Source: Altererythrobacter sp.
GTDB lineage: Bacteria > Pseudomonadota > Alphaproteobacteria > Sphingomonadales > Sphingomonadaceae
Assembly: GCA_024636575.1 (NCBI GenBank)
Contig: JAGXGU010000120.1
Span: 1 to 5,056 of the forward strand
Direction of reading: 5' to 3'
DNA: 5,056 nucleotides
The notes beneath the pieces were generated by a model, which worked only from the letters and a program-made list of their open reading frames with translations, was not told where the DNA came from and did not search any database. Of this stretch, positions 1-5,056 are shown in pieces (within the stretch, counting starts at the first letter, position 1; the number at the start of each line of letters is the position of its first letter). Made by a program: the position numbers and the translations under genes.

Positions 1-522
1 CACGATCTTCAGGCCGGGAATATCACGCACGAGGCGTGACAGGGTACGGTCGATAAATACTGCCTCCCGGTCGAAAATATCGATGTCGCTATCGGTCACT
101 TCGCCGTGGATCAATAATGGCATGCCGATATCCTGCATCCGTTCCAGCACCGGCCGGATGGCACCAATATCGCTCACCCCATGGGCCGAATTTGTGGTCG
201 CATTGGCGGGATAAAGCTTGGCCGCGGTAAACACACCGCTGGCAAATCCGCGCGCCAATTCATCCGGATCGCTGCTATCGGTCAGATAGGCAGTCATCAA
301 GGGCGTGAAATCCACGCCTTCCGGCACCGCATCAAGGATACGCCCGCGATAGGCCTCTGCCGCCGCGATGCTCGTGACCGGGGGCGAAAGATTGGGCATC
401 ACTATGGCCCGCGCGAATTGCCGCGCGGTATGGGCCACGACGCCGCGCATCACATCGCCATCGCGCAGGTGAACATGCCAATCGTCCGGGCGGCGCAGTG
501 TCAGTTTGGTAATTTCGGCCAT
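1..522 (-). CDS. pyrC: Dihydroorotase, N-terminal half (partial, runs off left edge)
   Basis: Zn-dependent amidohydrolase of de novo pyrimidine synthesis, interconverting carbamoyl aspartate and dihydroorotate in the cytoplasm. 174 residues are visible, about half of the roughly 345 usual for the E. coli-type (class II) enzyme. The N-terminus carries the metal-binding HxH as DDWHVHLRDG (H16, H18, with substrate-binding R20). N44 lies in VMPNLSPP, the carboxylated bridging lysine is K102 in AAKLYPANATTNSAHG, and the next metal histidine is H139 in LLIHGEV. These positions match the E. coli numbering exactly, which supports both the family and the start. The later ligands (equivalent to H177 and D250) lie outside the window. 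The ATG is preceded by a modest AGGGA ribosome binding site. The gene lies 58 bases downstream of a same-strand transporter gene with no terminator between, so co-transcription is possible. The frame is intact up to the edge. Confidence 0.96.
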   Translation of the reverse strand, partial: MAEITKLTLRRPDDWHVHLRDGDVMRGVVAHTARQFARAIVMPNLSPPVTSIAAAEAYRGRILDAVPEGVDFTPLMTAYLTDSSDPDELARGFASGVFTAAKLYPANATTNSAHGVSDIGAIRPVLERMQDIGMPLLIHGEVTDSDIDIFDREAVFIDRTLSRLVRDIPGLKIV

Positions 523-580
523 GCGGTAATCCCTAAGCATTCCAGGCTTGCCTTGTCACCAGAATCCCACCCCCGCGCGT

Positions 581-1480
581 TCAAATTCTGGTGCGGACCA
601 ACAGGGGTTTGAACAATGCGCGGCTCGGCCGGACCATGATCACGAGCACGCCCGCACCGGCAATAAATGCGCCAACCAGCAGTTGAAGCCCCACTTCATC
701 GCCCGTAATCGCAGCGCCCGCGGCAATGGTGAAGATCGGGGTCATCAGCGTCAGCGGCGCAACCAGATTGGCATCGTGATCACGCAGCAAACGGAAATAG
801 ACCGTATGGGCAAAAACCGACACCACCACCGCTGAAAATCCGAGGGCCGCCGCAAAACGCCAACCGCCAGCCATTACCGCAGCGCCCTGTCCACTTTCGG
901 TCAGCGCGCTCAGCGGGAACAGCACCAGTGCCGATACCAGTCCGGCCCATGCCTGAAGGCGCAGCGGCGGCAGGTCGATCGTTTTGAGCCATACCGATCC
1001 GAGCGCCCCGACAACTGCCGAAGCGCCAACGAAAATCAGGCCGACACTGCTCGACCATCCGCTGGGTGACGCAATGGCCACGCCGACCCCGAGGAACGCC
1101 AGTGCGATGCCTATGCCCCGGCGCCAACGGACTTGCTCCTTCAGGATCAGGATCGCAAACACCACGGTCAGCGGCGCGCCCGACAGGCTGACGACAGCAG
1201 CAGCCGATGGGGTCGCATCGCGTAAACCCACGAACAGCAGGCCGAAAGAACCGCCGCTGATCATGAAAGTGACCAGCGCAACCCACGGCCATTTCGGCGG
1301 GCGCGGCAGCAAATACCGGCTGAGCACCAGCACTACCACCAGCGATCTGAGTGCGGCAAACCACAGCGGGGGAACCCCCATCCCGTCCACCACCAGCCGG
1401 CTGACCACAACGTTGAGCGCCCACAGCATGCAGACAAACATCAGGAGAAGAAATGTACGCACGGGCATGATCCGCGCCAT
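581..1480 (-). CDS. EamA/DMT-superfamily permease (10 TM)
   Basis: Inner-membrane transporter of the drug/metabolite transporter superfamily (EamA family). The 299-residue product shows about ten hydrophobic segments, roughly at 6-25, 36-55, 65-86, 93-113, 120-137, 145-165, 174-192, 206-227, 238-258 and 264-284. This is the usual two tandem EamA repeats of five helices. Family hallmarks are SLSGAPLTVVFAILILKEQ at the end of repeat one (about 98-116) and the matching APLTLMTPIFTIAAGAAITG with DE at the end of repeat two (about 241-262). The substrate cannot be read from sequence; relatives export amino acids, metabolites or drugs. A second in-frame ATG four codons in (at 1466-1468) is equally plausible because neither start has a strong ribosome binding site. 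The gene diverges from the YgfZ-like gene across about 60 bases and is followed on the same strand by pyrC, with which it may share a transcript. Confidence 0.9.
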   Translation of the reverse strand: MARIMPVRTFLLLMFVCMLWALNVVVSRLVVDGMGVPPLWFAALRSLVVVLVLSRYLLPRPPKWPWVALVTFMISGGSFGLLFVGLRDATPSAAAVVSLSGAPLTVVFAILILKEQVRWRRGIGIALAFLGVGVAIASPSGWSSSVGLIFVGASAVVGALGSVWLKTIDLPPLRLQAWAGLVSALVLFPLSALTESGQGAAVMAGGWRFAAALGFSAVVVSVFAHTVYFRLLRDHDANLVAPLTLMTPIFTIAAGAAITGDEVGLQLLVGAFIAGAGVLVIMVRPSRALFKPLLVRTRI

Positions 1481-1543
1481 AGCATGTGTTGTGCAGACCG
1501 CCAGCGGCGTTGATTTTCAGTGGGAAAGGGCCATTTAGACAGG

Positions 1544-2305
1544 ATGAATGCCACCCGCCTGTTCGATCGCTCCGTAATCCGGCTGACGCCGCAAGACGAT
1601 AGCGAAGATGTCTCCGCATTCCTGCAGGGCCTCGTTACCAATGATGTGACGGGGGCATTGCCTGTGTGGGCAGGACTGCTGAGCGCACAAGGCAAGGCGA
1701 TGTTCGATTTCCTTGTGTGGCCGGGCGAAGATGGCGCGCTGCTGGTGGATTGCGAGGCAGCGGCAGCCGACGATCTGGTCAAGCGCCTGTCGCTTTACCG
1801 GCTACGCCGGAAAATCACGATTGGGCGGGACGATTCCCTGGGCGTTTACTGGCAGCCCCCTGCCGGCGAAAATGCACCCCGCAATGCAGCCACGGATCCA
1901 CGACTTCCCGATCTCGGGCTGCGCTGGATTGCCCATGTTTCGGATAGGGATGCACCCGCTAATTCTGCATGGCGGGCGCACCGGCTGGACCTGGGCGTGC
2001 CGGAAGGCCGCGCCGATTTGGGGGATATCCTCTGGCTGGAAACCAATGCCGCGGAACTGCACGGCGTCTCTTTCGAAAAAGGGTGCTACATCGGGCAGGA
2101 AAATACCGCCCGCATGAACTGGCGGCAGAAGGTCAATCGGCGGCTGGTTGTCGTGCCGCTTGATCAATCCGACGCCAAGCGCCGCAAAGCCGCCTATCCC
2201 GATCTCGGCCTCGCTCTAGATCATCGCCGTGTGGCCGACATATCGGCGGAACTGGCGCCCCCGTGGATGCATTTGCAGCCGATCGACCAGGCCGCAGGCG
2301 AGTAG
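1544..2305 (+). CDS. ygfZ: YgfZ/GcvT-like folate-binding Fe-S cluster maintenance protein
   Basis: Member of the YgfZ/CAF17 (IBA57) family. These are GcvT-like folate-binding proteins needed for maturation or repair of some 4Fe-4S enzymes, for example the radical-SAM tRNA-modifying enzyme MiaB in E. coli. The 253-residue product has the N-terminal FLQGLVTNDVTG block (about 26-37), followed by LLSAQGKAMFDFLVW (about 45-59), both typical of the family. It also has the signature KGCYIGQE (179-186) with the conserved cysteine C181, then NTARMNWR. It is shorter than E. coli YgfZ (326 residues), as usual for alphaproteobacterial members, with a reduced C-terminal barrel. I chose the ATG at 1544 because the protein then begins MNATRLFDRSVIRL like its relatives. 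An in-frame GTG at 1520 would add eight unconserved residues. The stop codon lies one base from the stop of the convergent TetR gene. Gene symbol is by family, not by proven function. Confidence 0.93.
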   Translation: MNATRLFDRSVIRLTPQDDSEDVSAFLQGLVTNDVTGALPVWAGLLSAQGKAMFDFLVWPGEDGALLVDCEAAAADDLVKRLSLYRLRRKITIGRDDSLGVYWQPPAGENAPRNAATDPRLPDLGLRWIAHVSDRDAPANSAWRAHRLDLGVPEGRADLGDILWLETNAAELHGVSFEKGCYIGQENTARMNWRQKVNRRLVVVPLDQSDAKRRKAAYPDLGLALDHRRVADISAELAPPWMHLQPIDQAAGE

Positions 2306-2306
2306 C

Positions 2307-2909
2307 CTAGTCGGAAGGAATTCCTTCTTCCACCGAAGCTGTCAGCATCCGTTCCGCCCGGTCGCGCACGGTGCTGCGGGGAAGGTTGAGCGATTTCGCC
2401 AGCGCCGCCCCCATCAATGCATCGCCCAGCGCCAGCAAAACCAGCGTCAGCGTTTCTTCATGCACCCGCATTTTGCTCAGCCGGCCGTGATCCGCTTCCT
2501 CCGGCGCGATTTCGTCCACCAGGGCATGGATTGCCTCGACAATCGGATCCAGCGCATCTTCATTGCCCGTCAGCAGCATCCAGCCCGCCAGCGCGCCGGC
2601 GCCTTCCTTGTCGAATGCGTCGAATGCCAGATCGACCACTTCGCGCGGCGTACCCAGGCCCACACGGCTGGCCCGCACCGCATCCTTGATGGTCTCGCAC
2701 ACGGTCCATGCCAGATGTTCCGCCAATGATTTCTGTAGTCCTGATGCCGATCCGAAATGGTGGAGCAGATTTGCATGGGTCCGCCCGATGCGCCCCGCCA
2801 CGGCCTTCAAAGTCACTGCTTGCGGCCCGCTTTCTATCAGCAGGGCCCGCGCCGCCTGTAGCGCGGCAGAGCGGGATTCTTCCGGGGATAGGCGTTTACG
2901 GCTGATCAT
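2307..2909 (-). CDS. TetR/AcrR-family transcriptional regulator
   Basis: Predicted DNA-binding repressor of 200 residues, typical TetR length. The N-terminal domain (about 11-57) holds the family helix-turn-helix, with AVTLKAVAGRIGRTHANLLH followed by HFGS (about 31-54). This matches the usual pattern of T-x-x-x-V-A, then G-x-x-x-x-x-L-Y/H-x-H-F. The C-terminal ligand and dimer domain (about 60-200) is unassignable, so the inducer is unknown. I chose the ATG at 2907-2909, giving MISRKRLSPEESRSAALQAA. A TTG 23 codons further upstream would add a basic, unconserved tail. The gene is divergent from the PF10118 gene, and the 150-base gap holds a 30-bp dyad lying over that gene's promoter. The natural reading is that this regulator represses its neighbour and possibly itself (inference). 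No strong promoter of its own is visible. A weak candidate pair on the minus strand, TTGACT near 3039-3044 and TACTTA near 3015-3020, overlaps the dyad. Confidence 0.93.
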   Translation of the reverse strand: MISRKRLSPEESRSAALQAARALLIESGPQAVTLKAVAGRIGRTHANLLHHFGSASGLQKSLAEHLAWTVCETIKDAVRASRVGLGTPREVVDLAFDAFDKEGAGALAGWMLLTGNEDALDPIVEAIHALVDEIAPEEADHGRLSKMRVHEETLTLVLLALGDALMGAALAKSLNLPRSTVRDRAERMLTASVEEGIPSD

Positions 2910-2995
2910 TACTTCAAAAACCCCGATTGAGCGGCAATCCGTGAAGTCTCGCCTAGAACGCGCACCGCGCTTCGACAAGGCCAGTCGGCAGCGGC

Positions 2996-3025
2996 GCCAC
3001 TATTGACACTGGTGTAAGTAGTGGC
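2996..3025. promoter_or_regulatory. 30-bp inverted repeat, probable TetR operator
   Basis: Two 14-base arms, GCCACTATTGACAC and GTGTAAGTAGTGGC, flank a central TG. Twelve of the 14 positions pair; the mismatches are T3003/G3018 and G3005/A3016. The outer seven bases and the inner four are perfect. The dyad covers the -35 hexamer and the whole spacer of the promoter serving the PF10118 gene, where bound repressor would block RNA polymerase. Its location between a divergent TetR gene and its neighbour is the standard arrangement for a TetR operator. That this TetR protein binds here is inference. Confidence 0.75.
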
Positions 3026-3031
3026 TATTTT
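3003..3031 (+). promoter_or_regulatory. Sigma70-type promoter for the PF10118 gene
   Basis: A consensus -35 TTGACA (3003-3008) is separated by exactly 17 bases from TATTTT (3026-3031), which matches the -10 consensus at four of six positions. Predicted transcription start is near 3037-3039, giving a leader of about 22 bases before the ATG at 3060. The promoter also argues against the in-frame GTG at 3021, which would lie upstream of the -10 element. Confidence 0.72.
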
Positions 3032-3059
3032 ACGTTCAAGTCAAACATTGGACACACCC

Positions 3060-3935
3060 ATGAACGCGCCCGCCACGATCGATTTTCAACCGACATCCCG
3101 CAGCCCCGATGATCTGGCCATTACCGTGCGTGATCGCCGGTTTGCGCGCGGCGCAGTGCCCAAACGCTGGTGGCTGAACGATGATCCGGTGGCCACTGCA
3201 TGGTTCAACGCGCTGTCGGCCACATTCCCCCGCGGCGAAGCTTTCTTCATCGAATCGGTAAAGGCGCACCGCGATGGCGCGCCGCCAAAACTGGCGGCCG
3301 AAATCCGCGCCTTCGTAAAGCAGGAAGTCAACCACACGCGCGAACACATCGTATTCAACAAGCTGGCTGAAAGCGCCGGTTACGATATCGAATTCATCGA
3401 CAGGCGCGTGGAAGAAATGCTTGCCCTGACCAAGGGCCGCCCGCAGATCCTCAATCTCGCCGCCACGATGGCGCTGGAACATTTTACTGCCATGCTGGGC
3501 CAGGAATTGCTGACCCAGCCTTCGCATCTTCATGGGGCGGCCGGTGATCTGGGCGAACTGTGGCGCTGGCATTCCGCCGAGGAAGTCGAGCACAAGGGCG
3601 TCGCCTATGACACCTGGCTGCATGCAACCCGCGACTGGAGCCGCTTCAAACGCTGGAAGGTCAAGTCCATCATGATGCTGATCGTGACCAAGCGGTTTAT
3701 CGGCCACCGGGTCGGCGACATGGCAGAATTGCTGGCGCAGGACGGGCTCACCGGGTTGAAGTGGAAATGGGAAATCGCGTCCTACCTGCTGCTGAAGCCG
3801 GGTTTCCTGCGCCGCATATTCCCGCAGTGGTGCGCCTACTTCATGCCCGGATTCCACCCGTGGAACCATGATGACCGGTCCTTGATCCGCCTGTACGAGA
3901 GTGAATTTCCCGACGCTGTGATGCCGGCGGAATAA
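3060..3935 (+). CDS. PF10118-family 'metal-dependent hydrolase', probable ferritin-like di-iron protein
   Basis: A 291-residue protein of the family catalogued as predicted metal-dependent hydrolase (PF10118/COG3687), whose reaction is not established as far as I know. The carboxylate/histidine pattern is that of a four-helix di-iron protein: E60 in FPRGEAFF, E89-x-x-H92 in KQEVNHTREH (plus H96), E140-H141 in MALEHFTA, and H171...E175-x-x-H178 in WHSAEEVEHKGVAYD. Two ExxH motifs, each preceded by a helix-borne glutamate, are what ferritin-like oxidases and oxygenases use. I therefore infer an oxidative enzyme rather than a hydrolase, though this is unproven. The C-terminal third (about 195-291) is rich in W, K and aromatic residues, with a hydrophobic patch at about 202-215. 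There is no signal peptide. The ATG at 3060 lies downstream of the predicted promoter and has only a weak GGA ribosome binding site. It is divergent from, and probably controlled by, the adjacent TetR regulator. Confidence 0.88.
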   Translation: MNAPATIDFQPTSRSPDDLAITVRDRRFARGAVPKRWWLNDDPVATAWFNALSATFPRGEAFFIESVKAHRDGAPPKLAAEIRAFVKQEVNHTREHIVFNKLAESAGYDIEFIDRRVEEMLALTKGRPQILNLAATMALEHFTAMLGQELLTQPSHLHGAAGDLGELWRWHSAEEVEHKGVAYDTWLHATRDWSRFKRWKVKSIMMLIVTKRFIGHRVGDMAELLAQDGLTGLKWKWEIASYLLLKPGFLRRIFPQWCAYFMPGFHPWNHDDRSLIRLYESEFPDAVMPAE

Positions 3936-3953
3936 ACCCGACGCTACCCGACA

Positions 3954-3989
3954 CCCCTGGCGCGGCCTACGTTACGCGGCGCGCTGGGG
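3954..3989. terminator. GC-rich hairpin between convergent genes (weak terminator candidate)
   Basis: CCCC (3954-3957) can pair with GGGG (3986-3989), and GCGCG (3960-3964) with CGCGC (3980-3984). Two further C-G pairs lie inside, with a small internal loop and one bulged base. It sits between the stops of the PF10118 gene and the convergent acetyltransferase gene and overlaps the last codons of the latter. No U-tract follows on either strand, so intrinsic termination is uncertain. Confidence 0.25.
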
Positions 3990-4508
3990 CATCCGGTTAT
4001 CATCCGCAAGATCACGGACATATACAGCGGCATCCACATCGCCATTCCGGGCCATGCAGCGATGCGGTTCGATCCGACCGGTAGGCCTGAAACCGGCCTT
4101 GCGCAGCACTCTGCCCGATGCCGGATTATCCAGGAAATGGCTGGCAACGATCTGTTCGTGGCCAAGCATCCGCGCAATTTCGAGCACTGCCTTGGTCGCC
4201 TCGGTCGCATAACCCTGCCCCCAATGGGGGCGTGCGATCCAATAGCCGAGCTGGACCTTGCCTTCATGCGGATCAAGACCCGCACAACCGATGATTGCGC
4301 CGCCTTTACGTGGTTCTGTCAGCAGGAAATTCGGATGCCGGGAATCGCGCGGCGATGAAACGAAGGTTCGGGCATGGTCCTGCGTATAGGGCCACGGCGC
4401 AGCTGCCAGATTGCGGGTGACGCGCTCGTCGGCGATTCCCTGCCAGATACCTAGCCAATCCTCTGGCCACGCAGGCCGCAGGAACAGTCTTCCACTGCGA
4501 TAGAACAT
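3972..4508 (-). CDS. GNAT-family N-acetyltransferase (RimJ/RimL-like)
   Basis: Predicted acetyl-CoA-dependent N-acetyltransferase of 178 residues, the normal length for the Acetyltransf_3 (RimJ/RimL-like) group. It opens with SGRLFLRPAWPEDW, the usual first strand of the group. Motif A spans about 88-106 (GYWIARPHWGQGYATEA) and includes the acetyl-CoA pyrophosphate loop R-x-x-W-G-Q-G-Y-A. Motif B is seen at about 124-140 as HFLDNPASGRVLRKAGF, with the conserved N128 and GF pair. The substrate is unknown; relatives acetylate ribosomal protein N-termini, other proteins or small amines. The ATG at 4506-4508 has a good ribosome binding site, AGGAG, nine bases upstream. The same frame stays open to 4673, but that extension would run through the rpmA terminator and lacks family similarity. 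The gene lies downstream of rplU-rpmA on the same strand, beyond that terminator, and is convergent with the PF10118 gene. Confidence 0.93.
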   Translation of the reverse strand: MFYRSGRLFLRPAWPEDWLGIWQGIADERVTRNLAAAPWPYTQDHARTFVSSPRDSRHPNFLLTEPRKGGAIIGCAGLDPHEGKVQLGYWIARPHWGQGYATEATKAVLEIARMLGHEQIVASHFLDNPASGRVLRKAGFRPTGRIEPHRCMARNGDVDAAVYVRDLADDNRMPQRAA

Positions 4509-4569
4509 GGAACGTCTCTCCTTTCGCCCCGCATTCACTGTTAAGGTGTTTGCGTGACATTCCCATTGC

Positions 4570-4588
4570 GGCGAAAGCGTTTTTCGCC
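4570..4588. repeat. Perfect 7-bp inverted repeat upstream of the acetyltransferase gene
   Basis: GGCGAAA (4570-4576) and TTTCGCC (4582-4588) flank a five-base loop, about 62 bases upstream of the acetyltransferase start and downstream of the rpmA terminator. No T-run follows on either strand, so it does not look like an intrinsic terminator. It could be an operator half-site pair or a leader hairpin; its role is not known. Confidence 0.4.
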
Positions 4589-4633
4589 AGTCCGAGACCT
4601 GTTTGCGCCCGGAATTCGCATGAGGGAGAAACG

Positions 4634-4679
4634 ATAAAAGGGAGACCGGCCCCCTTGAAACAAGGTGGCCCATTCTCCC
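4634..4679 (-). terminator. Rho-independent terminator of rpmA
   Basis: Read on the minus strand, the stem has three sections: GGGAGA with TCTCCC, then GGCC with GGCC, then CCTTG with CAAGG around a TTT loop. The sections are separated by a small internal loop and one mismatch. TTTTAT follows immediately. This is the classic form of an intrinsic terminator, placed 68 bases beyond the rpmA stop. It marks the likely end of the rplU-rpmA transcript and separates it from the downstream acetyltransferase gene, apart from any read-through. Confidence 0.85.
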
Positions 4680-4687
4680 TCTTCGGT

Positions 4688-4726
4688 GCCGGTTTGAACC
4701 GGCTGGGCCATCCTGCTGGACGGCCC
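4688..4726 (-). other. Two extra stem-loops in the rpmA 3' untranslated region
   Basis: Between the rpmA stop and its terminator lie two more hairpins. One is GGGCC (4705-4709) with GGCCC (4722-4726), extended inward by TCC/GGA across one mismatch, with a four-base loop. The other is GCCGGTT (4688-4694) with AACCGGC (4697-4703), effectively a six-pair stem with a tetraloop. With the terminator they form three consecutive stem-loops. They may protect the 3' end or be part of a 3'-UTR-derived small RNA (inference). Confidence 0.5.
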
Positions 4727-4746
4727 CTGGTAGTGGAAACGTCCGC

Positions 4747-5016
4747 TTATTCTGCGGCTTGCGCCATCATGTCGACCGACACGTATTTGCGGCCTTGTTT
4801 GCCGGAATGGAAACGCACGCGGCCTTCTGCGGTTGCAAAAAGGGTGTGATCCTTGCCCAGGCCCACATTGCTGCCGGGATAGAACTTGGTGCCGCGCTGA
4901 CGCACGAGAATGTTGCCGCCGATCACTTCCTGACCGCCGAACTTTTTAACACCAAGGCGGCGACCTGCTGAGTCGCGACCGTTGCGGGATGAACCGCCTG
5001 CTTTTTTATGTGCCAT
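4747..5016 (-). CDS. rpmA: 50S ribosomal protein L27
   Basis: Bacterial ribosomal protein L27 (bL27), whose flexible N-terminus reaches the peptidyl transferase centre and helps position tRNA. The 89-residue product starts MAHKKAGGSSRNGRDSAG, the canonical form with no cleavable N-terminal extension of the Firmicutes kind. It continues with the diagnostic GRRLGVKKFGGQEVIGGNI and VRQRGTKFYPGSNVGLGKDH (about 19-57), then FATAEGRVRF. The start has a GGAG ribosome binding site nine bases upstream. The length is normal for the family. The gene follows what is probably the end of rplU by 26 bases, the standard rplU-rpmA order, and ends in a strong intrinsic terminator. Confidence 0.99.
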   Translation of the reverse strand: MAHKKAGGSSRNGRDSAGRRLGVKKFGGQEVIGGNILVRQRGTKFYPGSNVGLGKDHTLFATAEGRVRFHSGKQGRKYVSVDMMAQAAE

Positions 5017-5030
5017 CTCGTATTACTCCG

Positions 5031-5044
5031 AAGTCTTCCGACTT
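5031..5044 (-). other. Small hairpin with GGAA loop at the rplU-rpmA junction
   Basis: On the minus strand AAGTC and GACTT form a five-pair perfect stem around GGAA, a GNRA-type tetraloop. It begins within the presumed rplU stop codon and ends one base before the GGAG ribosome binding site of rpmA. It may tune translation or processing between the two genes, but such a short stem could be chance. Confidence 0.35.
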
Positions 5045-5056
5045 ATTTCTTGTCCG
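5043..5056 (-). CDS. rplU: Probable C-terminal end of ribosomal protein L21 (partial)
   Basis: Only three codons and a stop (D-K-K-TAA) are visible at the right edge. The call rests on context: rplU almost always lies directly upstream of rpmA, and a lysine-rich end fits L21 proteins that carry a basic tail. A second frame ending at the TAA near 5024-5026 is also possible, so the exact end is not certain. Confidence 0.45.

Noticed and set aside
523..580. Possible terminator between the transporter gene and pyrC
   Set aside because: Only a four-pair AAGC/GCTT stem is present, without a T-run.
181..612. 143-codon plus-strand open frame opposite pyrC
   Set aside because: Opposes a coding frame whose active-site residues match known dihydroorotases position for position.
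1489..1517. Possible promoter for the YgfZ-like gene (TTGTGC, 17 bases, GATTTT)
   Set aside because: Each hexamer matches consensus at only about half of its positions; spacing is right but evidence is too weak to annotate.
984..1538. Long open frame on the plus strand opposite the transporter gene
   Set aside because: Low-complexity T/S/P/A-rich translation with no domain; it lies antisense to a convincing ten-helix permease and is a by-product of high GC content.
780..1619. Second minus-strand open frame of 279 codons overlapping the transporter gene
   Set aside because: Shifted frame of the permease gene, rich in C, G, R and A with no membrane pattern.
3021..3059. Earlier GTG start for the PF10118 gene
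   Set aside because: It lies inside the predicted promoter spacer, upstream of the -10 element, so it would not be in the transcript.
3036..3869. 277-codon minus-strand open frame opposite the PF10118 gene
   Set aside because: Composition and lack of domains mark it as the antisense shadow of the real gene, which has a promoter, conserved motifs and a divergent regulator.
4509..4673. Upstream extension of the acetyltransferase frame by 55 codons
   Set aside because: It would cover the rpmA terminator and a hairpin, has no GNAT similarity, and the ATG at 4506-4508 has a proper AGGAG site.

Overview
The window is ordinary, gene-dense bacterial chromosome and looks alphaproteobacterial, most likely Sphingomonadales (Erythrobacter/Novosphingobium-like). 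This rests on high GC content, short intergenic gaps, a short YgfZ-type protein, and the protein sequences themselves. The taxonomic call is inference, because there is no rRNA in the window. I see no mobile element, CRISPR array, tRNA or rRNA.

Layout, left to right. Positions 1-522 (minus) hold the N-terminal half of dihydroorotase pyrC, with its C-terminal half beyond the left edge. Just upstream on the same strand, at 581-1480, is a ten-helix EamA/DMT-family transporter. Divergent from it, at 1544-2305 (plus), is a YgfZ/CAF17-type folate-binding Fe-S maintenance protein. Its stop lies one base from the stop of a TetR-family regulator (2307-2909, minus). The regulator diverges from a PF10118 'predicted metal-dependent hydrolase' (3060-3935, plus), whose residues look more like a ferritin-like di-iron protein. 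Between these two is a strong sigma70-type promoter, and a 30-bp near-perfect dyad covers its -35 element and spacer. Facing the PF10118 gene is a GNAT acetyltransferase (3972-4508, minus). It is followed by an intergenic region with several stem-loops, then by ribosomal protein L27 (rpmA, 4747-5016, minus) with a clear rho-independent terminator. The last bases at the right edge probably hold the end of rplU (L21).

How the parts work together: rplU-rpmA is a standard ribosomal-protein unit ending at the terminator at about 4634-4679, and the GNAT gene follows downstream. The TetR gene and the PF10118 gene form a regulator/target pair with an operator-like dyad between them. The transporter and pyrC may be co-transcribed. 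The points most worth follow-up are the TetR operator/promoter arrangement, the di-iron ligand pattern in the PF10118 protein, and the tandem stem-loops behind rpmA. I found no convincing evidence of an entirely new multi-gene system.
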